From assembly GCF_001047675.1 (NCBI RefSeq), contig NZ_CP011975.1, forward strand, positions 3,574,073 through 3,638,072: 64,000 nt of DNA, given 5' to 3'. Each line of letters starts with the position of its first letter. The stretch's first letter is position 1. The notes beneath the pieces were generated by a model. It did no database searches. It was not told the DNA's origin and was given only the letters and a program-made list of their open reading frames with translations. Source of the stretch: Yersinia aleksiciae. Lineage in GTDB: Bacteria; Pseudomonadota; Gammaproteobacteria; Enterobacterales; Enterobacteriaceae. Of the stretch, positions 9,497 through 18,541 are shown piece by piece. A program made the translations under genes and the position numbers.

Positions 9497-10645
9497 TTAC
9501 AGCTTGGCCGGCATATCACTGGCATGTTTTTGTACGTACTGGGTCATCACGCGCAACTGCTCCTGTGTCAGGGAGGTGCGTGGTGCCATGCCTTTGATTA
9601 CCCCAATCCATTGGTTCGCATTGAAGCGGTCCAGTGCCGTCAAGCCGTGGCAACCGGTACAGTTAGCTGACATCATATCGGCGGCATAGCGCCAGATTTT
9701 CTGTTGATCATCAACGAGCTGTTTCTTCGGTAACCACACCTGAAGGGCGACCTGATGCCACACCAATTGGGTTTCCGGGTCAGTTTGGGTGCTGAGGGTT
9801 TTCAGTGCTTTTTGCGCGTCATCACCCAGTAACACACTCAGGATGCGCTTGCCTTGGGCGGCATAGAACACTTCTGCTACCCCATCTTGCTGCCAGCCTT
9901 TAACATCCACCAACACCTGGTCACCTTGCTGTTTCAGCACCTCAACTTGCGTCGATGGCATCAGGTTACCGGCATTATGGCTATCACCGGCGTTCATAAA
10001 GAACGGCTCAGTGGCGATGGTATAGAGCGTGGTGGCACTGGCGGGCGTTTGCGCGGCGGCGGTTGCCAATTCAGCAGCGCCTGCTTGGGTCATTTCACTC
10101 ATATCCGGCAAGATGTGGGCGACACCTTTATGGCAGTCGATGCAGGTTTCACCCTTTTTAATTGCCACTGGATGCTGAATGCGGGCTTCAGCACTTTGCC
10201 CGGTGATATCCATGGCATCAAAACTGTGGCACGAGCGGCAGGTAGCTGAATCATTCTCTTTCAGCGTTTTCCAGACCGACTGGGCCATGGCAAGTTTATG
10301 GGCTTCATATTTCTCTGGTGTATTTATAGTGCCAGCCATTTCACCGTAGATATCTTTCACCGCGCGGATTTTGGTCCACAAATAGTCCAGTGGTTCGTGG
10401 GGAACATGGCAGTCAGCACATTCAGCACGGATGCCTTTGGTATTTTGGAAGTGGACGCTACCCTGATATTCAGCCAACGGCTGTTGCATGGTGTGGCAGG
10501 AGACGCAGAACGCGGTGTCGCTGGTTTTATGGAAGACGGTGGCGGTACCTGCCAATAACGCCGCACCAATGATGATGCCGATCAGCAGTATCCATAACCA
10601 TCCCCACCGGCGTCGTTTCACGAAGCCAGTCTGTTTTTTGCTCAT
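9497..10645 (-). CDS. torC: Pentahaem c-type cytochrome, TorC/TorY family
   Basis: Membrane-anchored quinol-oxidising cytochrome that passes electrons to the TMAO reductase. One N-terminal membrane helix (about residues 16-38) is followed by four NapC/NirT-type haem sites (CVSCH, CADCH, CRSCH, CIDCH) and a C-terminal fifth haem CTGCH near residue 345, the TorC/TorY architecture. I take the ATG at 10645 (382 residues); a GTG four codons upstream is the alternative. It is transcribed ahead of torA as a two-gene operon. Residue similarity does not cleanly separate TorC from TorY. Confidence 0.87.
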   Translation of the reverse strand: MSKKQTGFVKRRRWGWLWILLIGIIIGAALLAGTATVFHKTSDTAFCVSCHTMQQPLAEYQGSVHFQNTKGIRAECADCHVPHEPLDYLWTKIRAVKDIYGEMAGTINTPEKYEAHKLAMAQSVWKTLKENDSATCRSCHSFDAMDITGQSAEARIQHPVAIKKGETCIDCHKGVAHILPDMSEMTQAGAAELATAAAQTPASATTLYTIATEPFFMNAGDSHNAGNLMPSTQVEVLKQQGDQVLVDVKGWQQDGVAEVFYAAQGKRILSVLLGDDAQKALKTLSTQTDPETQLVWHQVALQVWLPKKQLVDDQQKIWRYAADMMSANCTGCHGLTALDRFNANQWIGVIKGMAPRTSLTQEQLRVMTQYVQKHASDMPAKL

Positions 10646-10898
10646 AATTGCACCCACTGTAAATTATCTAATAATTATTGGTAAAACAGACGGATCAAAT
10701 GCACGAATAACTAAAATGCCAGATAATCTGCCAACAAAAACTTATCCAATAGCGAGACATCTATCCCATAATATAAGTGGGTCTATTGTAGGGCGATTTT
10801 CTACTGATGGCTAACCCCAACGAGGTATTTAGCTATTTTAGTTCAGATTTGCTGAATATAAATGCGAGGAATGAACGATTTTTTGCGATACAGGGCAA

Positions 10899-10923
10899 AT
10901 AACCAGCTGAAATTGCTGGTTAT
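10899..10923. terminator. Hairpin downstream of the Nudix gene
   Basis: ATAACCAGC and GCTGGTTAT form a perfect 9-bp stem over a 7-base loop, 26 bp past the Nudix stop. The rest of the spacer up to torC (10646-10898) holds no gene that I can see. It should contain the torC promoter, but I could not pick out a convincing TorR or Fnr site. Confidence 0.5.
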
Positions 10924-10948
10924 ATAATTAATTATATAGCGCTATTTT

Positions 10949-11371
10949 TTAGTCGTAAGTCCGGTAAAACTGTTGATTTAGCCATAAATCGATGGCGTGG
11001 CGACTGGCTTCAAAATGCGGCTCAGGTAACTCATGTGGGTTGCACCATAACCATTGCTGACACTTATCAGGCTCTTTCAGCTCAGGCTGCCCTCCGGGAT
11101 GCTGCGCCAGCAAGCAAACTGAAACCGTATGTTTGCCCTCATCGCGCCAAGTAGCGATATTATTACACAGCGCAATGACATTCAGCTCATTGATATCTAA
11201 GCCCGTTTCTTCGAAAATCTCGCGTTTAGCCGCCTGCTCAAATGACTCGCCTGCCTCCATATGACCACCGGGGATCGACCAGTATGGGGCATGCTGACTG
11301 CAACGCTTACCCAACAGCACATCACCTTGTTGATTGACGATAATAACGCCCACGCCTACTACAACAGACAT
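10949..11371 (-). CDS. Nudix hydrolase
   Basis: Predicted nucleoside-diphosphate-linked hydrolase, cytoplasmic. The full Nudix box GGHMEAGESFEQAAKREIFE followed by ETGL is present at about residues 36-58 (G-x5-E-x7-REUxEExGU). I use the ATG at 11371 (140 residues) because AAAGGAGAG is well placed; the frame extends 12 codons further. The tryptophan-rich C-terminus and length resemble small dCTP/CTP or house-cleaning Nudix enzymes, but the substrate cannot be read from the sequence. It is a single gene, divergent from fruB. Confidence 0.85.
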   Translation of the reverse strand: MSVVVGVGVIIVNQQGDVLLGKRCSQHAPYWSIPGGHMEAGESFEQAAKREIFEETGLDINELNVIALCNNIATWRDEGKHTVSVCLLAQHPGGQPELKEPDKCQQWLWCNPHELPEPHFEASRHAIDLWLNQQFYRTYD

Positions 11372-11532
11372 CGAATTCTCTCCTTTAAAATAAGTGTCAG
11401 CAATCATCAGCTAGTTTGGCTCTTTTACGGCTGACATAAACCGGCTCACAGCAAAAATGTGCGGAATGTCAAAAATCCATCAAGAATAAAAGCAGAAAAC
11501 TTGCATATATTCTTAGCTGGAAACACACTCCT

Positions 11533-11544
11533 TGAAACGTTTCA
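11533..11544. promoter_or_regulatory. Cra (FruR) operator 1
   Basis: TGAAACGTTTCA is a perfect palindrome and an ideal Cra site, about 90 bp upstream of fruB. Cra represses fruBKA until fructose 1-phosphate is present. Confidence 0.85.
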
Positions 11545-11598
11545 GCGTTATCTCGTCACCAGATGATAAAGGGTAACGCTCCTGTTTCTCATTAAAGC

Positions 11599-11610
11599 TG
11601 AAACGATTCA
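11599..11610. promoter_or_regulatory. Cra (FruR) operator 2
   Basis: TGAAACGATTCA, one mismatch from the perfect palindrome, lies just ahead of the fruB ribosome site (GAGAGGAG). The two-site arrangement resembles the E. coli fru promoter. Confidence 0.85.
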
Positions 11611-11632
11611 ACTTCAGCAAGAGAGGAGATAT

Positions 11633-12766
11633 ATGTTCCAGTTATCGACGAAAGATATCCATTTGGCTGCACAAGCAGACAGCAAAAAAGAGGCTATCAC
11701 TCAGGTGGCAGCTGCGCTGACTCAAGCCGGCTGCGTTGCTGCCGCTTATGTTGATGGCATGCTGGCCCGCGAGCAGCAAACATCTACCTATCTCGGCAAT
11801 GGCATCGCCATCCCACATGGTACCACTGATACCCGCGACTTAGTGCTGAACACCGGCGTACAGGTGTTTCAATTCCCGCAGGGCATCGCGTGGGGCGAAG
11901 ATCAAACCGCCTATATCGTTATCGGCATTGCCGCCCGTTCTGATGAGCACTTGGCCTTACTGCGCCAGTTAACGCACGTATTAAGTGATGATGCAGTGGC
12001 TGCGCAACTGGCAAAAACCACCTCGGCTGAAGAGTTACGCAGCTTGCTGATGGGCGAGAAAAAAGCCGCTGAATTCCATTTCGACACCTCACTGATCGCC
12101 CTTGATGTGGCGGCGGACAACCTGATCACGCTGCAAGCGCTGAACGCAGGTCGTTTACAGCAAATCGGCGCAGTTGATGCCCGCTTTGTGAGTGATGTGA
12201 TTACCCGCGAACCACTGAATTTGGGGCAGGGTATCTGGCTGAGCGACAGCACCGAGGGCAATTTGGTCAGCGCCGCCACGGTGAGTCGTCCAGCGACGGC
12301 CTTTGAGCACCATGGCGAAAAAGTGGCTCTGCTGCTGACTCTCTCTGTGGCTGATGACCAACCGCTGTCGGTGCTGAACTATCTCAGTGACCTGCTGCTG
12401 GCGAAAAAAGCTGATCTCTTGCTGAACGCCGATGCCGCCGCACTGCTGGCACTGCTGACCAGTGAGTATATTGAGCAAAGCGAAGTATTAAGCGCTGAAT
12501 TTGTTATTCGTAACGAACACGGATTACATGCGCGACCAGGGACGATTTTAGTCAATACAATCAAACAGTTTACCAGTGAAATCACCGTGACCAACTTGGA
12601 CGGCACCGGTAAACCCGCTAATGGACGTAGTCTGATGAAAGTTGTGGCTTTAGGGGTTAAAAAAGGTAATCGCCTACGCTTTACCGCCAGCGGTGAAGAT
12701 GCACAGGCAGCACTGGATGCTATTGGTGAAGCTATCGCCGCCGGTTTGGGCGAGGGGGCAGCATGA
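11633..12766 (+). CDS. fruB: Fructose PTS diphosphoryl-transfer protein (IIA-HPr fusion)
   Basis: Passes phosphate from enzyme I to FruA during fructose uptake. At 377 residues it has the usual three parts: a fructose-type IIA domain (about 1-145, active histidine in [10 protein letters not shown] near residue 63), a middle M domain, and a C-terminal HPr-like domain (about 285-375, active histidine in [11 protein letters not shown] near 299). First gene of fruBKA; its TGA overlaps the fruK ATG. Two Cra sites lie upstream. Confidence 0.96.
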   Translation: MFQLSTKDIHLAAQADSKKEAITQVAAALTQAGCVAAAYVDGMLAREQQTSTYLGNGIAIPHGTTDTRDLVLNTGVQVFQFPQGIAWGEDQTAYIVIGIAARSDEHLALLRQLTHVLSDDAVAAQLAKTTSAEELRSLLMGEKKAAEFHFDTSLIALDVAADNLITLQALNAGRLQQIGAVDARFVSDVITREPLNLGQGIWLSDSTEGNLVSAATVSRPATAFEHHGEKVALLLTLSVADDQPLSVLNYLSDLLLAKKADLLLNADAAALLALLTSEYIEQSEVLSAEFVIRNEHGLHARPGTILVNTIKQFTSEITVTNLDGTGKPANGRSLMKVVALGVKKGNRLRFTASGEDAQAALDAIGEAIAAGLGEGAA

Positions 12767-13701
12767 GCAGAAGAGTCGCAACTATTACGCTGAATCCTGC
12801 TTACGATCTGGTGGGCTTCTGCCCTGAAATCGAACGTGGTGAAGTCAATTTGGTGAAAACCGCTGGTCTACATGCCGCCGGTAAAGGGATCAATGTTGCC
12901 AAGGTACTGAAAGACTTGGGGATTGATGTCACCGTCGGCGGTTTCTTGGGTAAAGATAACCAAGATGGCTTCCAGCTGTTATTCAGCGAACTGGGTATCG
13001 CCAACCGTTTTCAGGTGGTGCCGGGCCGTACCCGCATTAACGTCAAACTGACCGAAAAAGATGGCGAAGTGACCGACTTTAACTTCTCCGGTTTTGAAGT
13101 GACCAAACCTGATTGGGATCGTTTCGTGACTGACTCATTGAGCTGGTTGGGGCAATTCGACATGGTCGCGGTCAGTGGCAGCCTGCCCGCGGGCGTCAAT
13201 CCAGATGACTTCACTGACTGGATGAAACGTCTGCGTTCCCAGTGCCCATGCATCATCTTCGACAGCAGCCGTGAAGCACTGGTTGCTGGGCTGAAAGCCT
13301 CGCCATGGTTGGTGAAACCGAACCGCCGTGAGCTGGAAATTTGGGCCGGTCGCCCATTACCTGAGCTGGGTGATGTGGTGGAAGCCGCGCACGCCTTGCG
13401 TGATGAGGGGATTGCCCATGTGGTTATCTCTCTCGGCGCGGAAGGGGCATTGTGGGTCAACGCCTCCGGTGCCTGGCTGGCAAAACCGCCTGCTTGTGAA
13501 GTGGTCAGCACCGTCGGTGCCGGTGACTCCATGGTGGGTGGCTTGATCTACGGATTATTAATGCGCGAGTCCAGCGAACACACGCTGCGTCTGGCGACAG
13601 CAGTCGCTGCTTTGGCCGTCAGTCAGAGCAATGTGGGTATTACGGATCGCCCGCAGTTAGCCGCCATGATGGCAAAAGTCGACCTGAAACCCTTTAATTA
13701 A
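12763..13701 (+). CDS. fruK: 1-phosphofructokinase
   Basis: Phosphorylates fructose 1-phosphate to fructose 1,6-bisphosphate in the cytoplasm. PfkB/ribokinase family, 312 residues: early glycine motif [16 protein letters not shown] near 32-47 and the C-terminal catalytic GAGDSMVGG near 248-256, with aspartate as base. The ATG overlaps the fruB stop (ATGA), so the genes are translationally coupled. It is followed by fruA after 14 bp. Confidence 0.96.
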   Translation: MSRRVATITLNPAYDLVGFCPEIERGEVNLVKTAGLHAAGKGINVAKVLKDLGIDVTVGGFLGKDNQDGFQLLFSELGIANRFQVVPGRTRINVKLTEKDGEVTDFNFSGFEVTKPDWDRFVTDSLSWLGQFDMVAVSGSLPAGVNPDDFTDWMKRLRSQCPCIIFDSSREALVAGLKASPWLVKPNRRELEIWAGRPLPELGDVVEAAHALRDEGIAHVVISLGAEGALWVNASGAWLAKPPACEVVSTVGAGDSMVGGLIYGLLMRESSEHTLRLATAVAALAVSQSNVGITDRPQLAAMMAKVDLKPFN

Positions 13702-13715
13702 TCTCCGGAGGCGAA

Positions 13716-15401
13716 ATGAAAACGCTACTAATAATAGACAGTTCGCTCGGGCAGGCCAGAGGCCATCTCGCGACACTGATGTTGGGTGCTGCGGCGGCAA
13801 AAGCAGGACTGAGCTGGGTTGAGAACGCAACTGATGCGGAGCTGGTGATTGTCGCTGGGCAATCAGTTCCAGCTGACGGCGCGCTGAACGGCAAAAAGCT
13901 TTATATCGGTGATGTAGAAAAAGCGGTCCGCGATCCGGAGGCTTTCTTGGCCCAAGCCATTGCGCAGGCCAAACCCTATCAGGCGGCGGTTGCGGCATCT
14001 GCTCCTGTTGCTGCCACCAGCGGCCCGAAACGTATCGTGGCAATTACGGCGTGCCCAACGGGCGTGGCGCACACCTTTATGGCGGCTGAAGCCATTGAAA
14101 GTGAAGCGAAAAAACGTGGCTGGTGGGTGAAGGTTGAAACCCGTGGCTCCGTTGGCGCAGGCAATGCCATTACACCTGAAGAGGTGGCGGCGGCTGATCT
14201 GGTGATCGTGGCGGCTGACATCGAAGTGGATCTCGATAAGTTTGCGGGTAAACCGATGTACCGCACGACCACTGGTCTGGCGCTGAAGAAAACCGTGCAA
14301 GAACTGGATAAGGCGCTGGTGGAAGCTGAGGTTTATCAGCCAAAAACCGGCAGCAGCACCGGCACCAAAAAAACAGAAACTGGCGGCCCGTACCGTCACC
14401 TGTTGACCGGTGTCTCTTACATGCTGCCGATGGTGGTAGCGGGGGGCTTGTGTATCGCGCTCTCCTTCGTGTTCGGTATCAAAGCCTTTGAAGTGAAAGG
14501 CACTCTGGCTGCGGCCTTGATGCAAATCGGTGGCGGTTCGGCCTTTGCCCTGATGGTACCGGTTTTGGCCGGTTTTATTGCCTTCTCCATTGCTGACCGC
14601 CCTGGTCTGACTCCGGGTTTGATTGGCGGTATGTTAGCGGTGAGCACCGGTGCGGGCTTCCTTGGCGGTATCATTGCCGGTTTCCTCGCCGGTTACGTCG
14701 CGAAAGCCATCAGCACCAAGCTGCACTTGCCGCAAAGTATGGAGGCGCTCAAGCCGATATTGATTATCCCGCTAGTGGCGAGCTTGATTGTTGGTTTGGT
14801 GATGATTTATGTGGTCGGTACGCCGGTAGCAAAAATCATGACTGGCCTGACTGATTGGCTGCAATCCATGGGTACAGCGAATGCGGTACTGCTGGGGGCT
14901 ATCCTCGGTGCGATGATGTGTACCGACATGGGCGGGCCAGTGAATAAAGCGGCCTACGCCTTTGGTGTGGCACTGCTGAGCTCTTCAGTTTATGCCCCTA
15001 TGGCAGCCATCATGGCGGCGGGGATGGTTCCACCGCTGGCAATGGGTCTGGCAACACTGTTGGCACGTCATAAGTTCGACAAAGGCGAGCAAGAAGGGGG
15101 CAAAGCGGCGTTGGTTCTGGGCTTGTGCTTTATCTCTGAAGGGGCGATTCCCTTTGCTGCCCGTGACCCAATGCGTGTCTTGCCGTGCTGTATCGCCGGT
15201 GGCGCACTGACGGGCGCACTCTCTATGGCATTCGGCGCACAACTGATGGCACCACACGGTGGCTTGTTCGTGCTGCTGATCCCAGGGGCTATCCATCCAG
15301 TGCTGTTATATCTGGTGGCAATTATCGCCGGTACTGTGTTGGCGGGTGGTGCATACGCCATGCTGAAACGTCCTGATGAAGTGGTCGCGAAAGTCGCGTA
15401 A
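13716..15401 (+). CDS. fruA: Fructose PTS permease EIIB'BC
   Basis: Imports and phosphorylates fructose to fructose 1-phosphate. 561 residues: an N-terminal vestigial IIB' domain (about 1-95), a IIB domain with the phosphocysteine in ITACPTGVAHTFMAAEAIE (near residue 112), a linker, then the IIC domain (about 225-550) with eight or more membrane segments and the GAIPFAARDPMRV signature near 470. The start follows TCCGGAGG. Last gene of the operon, closed by a strong terminator. Confidence 0.96.
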   Translation: MKTLLIIDSSLGQARGHLATLMLGAAAAKAGLSWVENATDAELVIVAGQSVPADGALNGKKLYIGDVEKAVRDPEAFLAQAIAQAKPYQAAVAASAPVAATSGPKRIVAITACPTGVAHTFMAAEAIESEAKKRGWWVKVETRGSVGAGNAITPEEVAAADLVIVAADIEVDLDKFAGKPMYRTTTGLALKKTVQELDKALVEAEVYQPKTGSSTGTKKTETGGPYRHLLTGVSYMLPMVVAGGLCIALSFVFGIKAFEVKGTLAAALMQIGGGSAFALMVPVLAGFIAFSIADRPGLTPGLIGGMLAVSTGAGFLGGIIAGFLAGYVAKAISTKLHLPQSMEALKPILIIPLVASLIVGLVMIYVVGTPVAKIMTGLTDWLQSMGTANAVLLGAILGAMMCTDMGGPVNKAAYAFGVALLSSSVYAPMAAIMAAGMVPPLAMGLATLLARHKFDKGEQEGGKAALVLGLCFISEGAIPFAARDPMRVLPCCIAGGALTGALSMAFGAQLMAPHGGLFVLLIPGAIHPVLLYLVAIIAGTVLAGGAYAMLKRPDEVVAKVA

Positions 15402-15434
15402 CGCTTTTCAGTTAGTGCAGTCTGCGTACACATA

Positions 15435-15463
15435 AAAAAACCGGCCTCAAGTGCCGGTTTTTT
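15435..15463 (+). terminator. Rho-independent terminator of fruBKA
   Basis: AAAAAACCGGC and GCCGGTTTTTT form an 11-bp stem with A/T tails on both sides, 33 bp after fruA. It can also serve the convergent nfo. Confidence 0.9.
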
Positions 15464-15515
15464 CATATTGCCTCAAACATACTCACTCAATCTTATTCGG
15501 CTAAACGCCATTCAG

Positions 15516-16361
15516 CTAAACTTCAGCTTGCGACTTCAACCAGGCTATCTCTTCGGCCCAGATATCCATATTTACCGTCTCCAGAATCAGCGGAATATTA
15601 TCGAAACGCGGATCGCGCATAATATAGCTGAACACGGTTTTGCCGATATTACCTTCACCGAGGCTGTGATGGCGGTCGACACGGCTGTTAAATTCGCTTT
15701 TCGCATCATTAAGATGCATACCGCGCAGATACTGGAAGCCGACGATATCACCGAGCTGCTTGAAGGTGTGCTCGCAATCGGTTTCGGTACGCAAATCATA
15801 ACCCGCGGCGAAAGCATGGCAGGTATCAATACAGACGCCAACACGGCTTTTATCTTCTACGCCGTCAATGATGGCGGCCAGATGTTCAAACTTAAAGCCC
15901 AGATTACTGCCTTGTCCGGCGGTATTCTCGATCACCGCCGTGACGCCTTCACTGGCATCCAGTGCGATATTGATTGATTCGGCAATGCGCGCCAGACACT
16001 TATCTTCATCAATTTGCAATAAATGGCTGCCGGGGTGGAAATTCAGTAATGACAACCCCAGTTGTTGGCAGCGGGCCATTTCGTCAATAAAGGCTTCGCG
16101 TGATTTCTCCAGCGCCTCAGTGACCGGATGGCCAAGGTTAATCAGATAGCTGTCGTGAGGCAAAATTTGAGCCGAAGTGTAGCCATATTGCTCACAGGCC
16201 TGCTTAAACTTCTCAATCACCTCTTCCGCGAGCGGGGCTGCGCGCCATTGGCGCTGATTTTTGGTAAACAGGGCGAAGGCAGTGGCCTCAAGTTCATGCG
16301 CCCGAATGACCGCCTGATCGACTCCCCCTGCGGCACTAACGTGTGCTCCGACAAATTTCAT
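15516..16361 (-). CDS. nfo: Endonuclease IV (AP endonuclease)
   Basis: Zn-dependent base-excision-repair enzyme cutting at abasic sites. AP-endonuclease-2 TIM barrel; metal-ligand blocks are visible: GAHVSAAGG at the start, LNFHPGSH near 105-112, IENTAGQG near 145, [13 protein letters not shown] near 177-189, HLNDAKSE near 216 and RHHSLGEG near 230, ILETV near 260. The ATG at 16361 gives 281 residues, the family length; an upstream start adding nine residues lacks support. The position after fruA is as in E. coli. Confidence 0.96.
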   Translation of the reverse strand: MKFVGAHVSAAGGVDQAVIRAHELEATAFALFTKNQRQWRAAPLAEEVIEKFKQACEQYGYTSAQILPHDSYLINLGHPVTEALEKSREAFIDEMARCQQLGLSLLNFHPGSHLLQIDEDKCLARIAESINIALDASEGVTAVIENTAGQGSNLGFKFEHLAAIIDGVEDKSRVGVCIDTCHAFAAGYDLRTETDCEHTFKQLGDIVGFQYLRGMHLNDAKSEFNSRVDRHHSLGEGNIGKTVFSYIMRDPRFDNIPLILETVNMDIWAEEIAWLKSQAEV

Positions 16362-16450
16362 TCCACTCTCCTTTGGTAACCGCACCATTATGGCATTGAT
16401 AGCGGAATGATTGAATGGTGGAAAAGGTGGATAAAAGAAAAGGGGATATT

Positions 16451-16619
16451 ACTGACAAAGTGGCGGTGGCGGAGAGAACAGGCAGATCGTAAAGACGCCG
16501 TATTCCCTTTGTAAAAATAAGCATCCCTGGAGGCTTGAGCCGTGCCATCCTTGGCGCGGACGCTTTACTCCTCTACCTGTCCTCACCTCTTGAGATCGCG
16601 TCGTCGAGGTTTGTCGGCG
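16451..16619. repeat. YPAL-like palindromic element, copy 1
   Basis: About 168 bp between nfo and yeiH with related inverted ends (CTGACAAAG and, on the other strand, CCGACAAAC) and a largely self-complementary interior with a central CGGCTC/GCGCGG-type turn. Its reverse complement matches 34346-34496 over most of its length, sharing GTAAAGCGTCCGCGCCA and GGCGTCTTTACGATCT. Size and palindromy fit the Yersinia YPAL family of non-coding insertion elements. Confidence 0.65.
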
Positions 16620-16637
16620 AACCTTGGTAATACTATT

Positions 16638-17720
16638 TTATGCGGCAATATGCTGAACCAGTAAGTTGATGCCTGTCCCGCCAACCAGCAGCCAGACAAA
16701 CAGCAGCAGTGCCAGTAATAGCGGTTTAACCCCCGCCTGACGAATGGAGCCAATATGGGTGGTTAGCCCCAATGCTGCCATCGCCATTGCCAACAAAATA
16801 GTATCCAGTGTAATCAGATGGCTGACCCATGCTGCTGGCAGCAGATTGAGGGAGTTAAAACCGGCCATCAGAATAAATATCACTGCAAACCAAGGGATGG
16901 TGATGGCACTTTTCTCCCGTTGTGCTCCGCTGGTTTTCTGGCTGCTACGGCCAAGATAGGCGGAAAGTAACAGCAAGAACGGCGCTAACATCATCACCCG
17001 GATCATTTTGGTGATAACCGCCGCATTTTCAGCATCAGGACCAATGGTATGTCCGGCGGCCACCACCTGTGCCACTTCATGAATTGTTGAGCCAGCAAAG
17101 ATACCAAAGGTTTCCTGGCTAAACGGCAGCCATTGGTAATGCAGATTTAGCTGATACAGCCACGGATAGACAAAAATCGCCAGCGTACCGAAAATCACCA
17201 CAGTGGCAACGGCGACCGCCACCTTGCTGGCATCCGCTTTCAATACTGGCTCGGTCGCCATAATGGCGGCGGCACCACAAATGCTGCTACCAGCACCAAT
17301 CAACATCACGGTCTGCTGATCCAATCCGAAAACACGTTTACCCAGCCAGCACGCCAAGATAAAGGTGGAGCTGAGGGTTAACAAGTCAATGAGCATCCCG
17401 GTTGCACCGACATCCGCCACTTGCTGGAAGGTCAAACGGAAGCCGTACAAAATGATCCCCAATCGCAGCAAGTGTTGTTTAGCGAGCATCACACCGTCAG
17501 CGCAAACCGGTTGCACCCACGGGTAGAGTGTATTGCCGACGACGATACCGAATATAATCGCCAACGTCAGGGCACCTAGCCCCATATTGATAAACCACGG
17601 CATATCACCCACGGTAAGCGCCAACCCAGTAATCACACCGCTTAACACCAAGCCCGGAATATAGCGGGGCAGGGTAAACTGCTGTGGTCGAGGGAGTTCT
17701 TTCGTATGAGAAGTCGCCAT
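16638..17720 (-). CDS. yeiH: YeiH family integral membrane protein (UPF0324)
   Basis: A 360-residue inner-membrane protein with about ten hydrophobic segments, close to E. coli YeiH. Family blocks: [21 protein letters not shown] near 85-105, [20 protein letters not shown] near 140-160 and [13 protein letters not shown] near 215. The transported substrate is unknown; relatives lie near sulfur and lysine-transport regulators. The neighbourhood nfo-yeiH-yeiE-lysP is conserved, and YeiE (20600) is its likely regulator although three accessory genes now separate them. Confidence 0.92.
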   Translation of the reverse strand: MATSHTKELPRPQQFTLPRYIPGLVLSGVITGLALTVGDMPWFINMGLGALTLAIIFGIVVGNTLYPWVQPVCADGVMLAKQHLLRLGIILYGFRLTFQQVADVGATGMLIDLLTLSSTFILACWLGKRVFGLDQQTVMLIGAGSSICGAAAIMATEPVLKADASKVAVAVATVVIFGTLAIFVYPWLYQLNLHYQWLPFSQETFGIFAGSTIHEVAQVVAAGHTIGPDAENAAVITKMIRVMMLAPFLLLLSAYLGRSSQKTSGAQREKSAITIPWFAVIFILMAGFNSLNLLPAAWVSHLITLDTILLAMAMAALGLTTHIGSIRQAGVKPLLLALLLFVWLLVGGTGINLLVQHIAA

Positions 17721-17915
17721 GTTTTATATCCTATTACCTGTAAAGATTGCGGATAGTTTAACGACTTTGGCGATAATAGATAAATTCATTATATATTTAT
17801 AATCAATCGATATAACTGGTATGTGATTTTTAGGGAAAAAGGTGGGTCAAAGTCAGTGGCACTTCTGCTATCAGTGAAGCAGGCATACCCCAAATAGGTA
17901 TGCCTGAAAATAAAT

Positions 17916-18137
17916 TTAGTGGGATGTTGGCTGATTAGTTTGCATCGTTACATTCGGGTCAGTGGGATTATTTGGGTTCTGAGTAGAGCCAAAAACACAA
18001 GCATCAAAATCTTCTGCCATCATACACCCCGCCTCACACTCCTCCGCAGTTCCGCCTGCGAGTTCACATGCACTGGCATAGGTAGAAATGGTTGAAGTCG
18101 CTAAAAAAAGCAGCAAATACTTAATCGTGTTATTCAT
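17916..18137 (-). CDS. Small secreted cysteine-containing protein
   Basis: 73 residues: an N-terminal signal peptide (about 1-23, ending TYASA) followed by a mature peptide of about 50 residues. Four cysteines fall within its first half (CELAGGTAEECEAGC then DACVF), and the tail is rich in N, P and T. Two disulfides are plausible in the periplasm. ATG start; a run of weak promoter-like A/T sequence lies upstream. I do not recognise a family. The next 400 bp (18138-18541) contain no convincing gene. Confidence 0.55.
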   Translation of the reverse strand: MNNTIKYLLLFLATSTISTYASACELAGGTAEECEAGCMMAEDFDACVFGSTQNPNNPTDPNVTMQTNQPTSH

Positions 18138-18504
18138 AAGTAATACCTCGCTAATTGAAATTCATCCATAGATTTCAGATGTGGATAGCTATTGGTAATA
18201 TACTGATACATAAGATAATTAATGATATCCAAACAGTGAATATACGATAGCTTATTACATCATGGAGAAGGATAAGTCTATAAAATAAGCAGCACAATGA
18301 GTTAATAAGAGTATTAATTAGCTTAAACAATCGGAATAAACAATGGATGCCATGTGTAATGAGGCCATCATTGAATTTCTGGATAATAATTAGTTATATT
18401 ATTAGTTTTCTGGCATTTTCTGTATATACAAATAATATGGATTGCACCAAATCCAGAGTATTGCAGTGGAGGGGCCAATACAGCCAGCAACCCGACGATA
18501 TCAA

Positions 18505-18532
18505 TCAATGGTGCCCTTTAAGACACCATTGA
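18505..18532. terminator. Hairpin after the NlpC/P60 lipoprotein gene
   Basis: TCAATGGTG and CACCATTGA form a perfect 9-bp stem ten bases beyond the stop of the minus-strand gene at 18542. Confidence 0.5.
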
Positions 18533-18541
18533 TGCTCTATA

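Noticed and set aside
13863..14525. 220-codon open frame antisense to fruA
   Set aside because: Histidine/arginine-rich shadow of the fruA coding sequence with no family match.
18347..18532. 61-codon plus-strand open frame with a hydrophobic stretch downstream of the C40 lipoprotein gene
   Set aside because: Weak start, A/T-rich chance hydrophobicity, and it runs through the terminator hairpin at 18505-18532.
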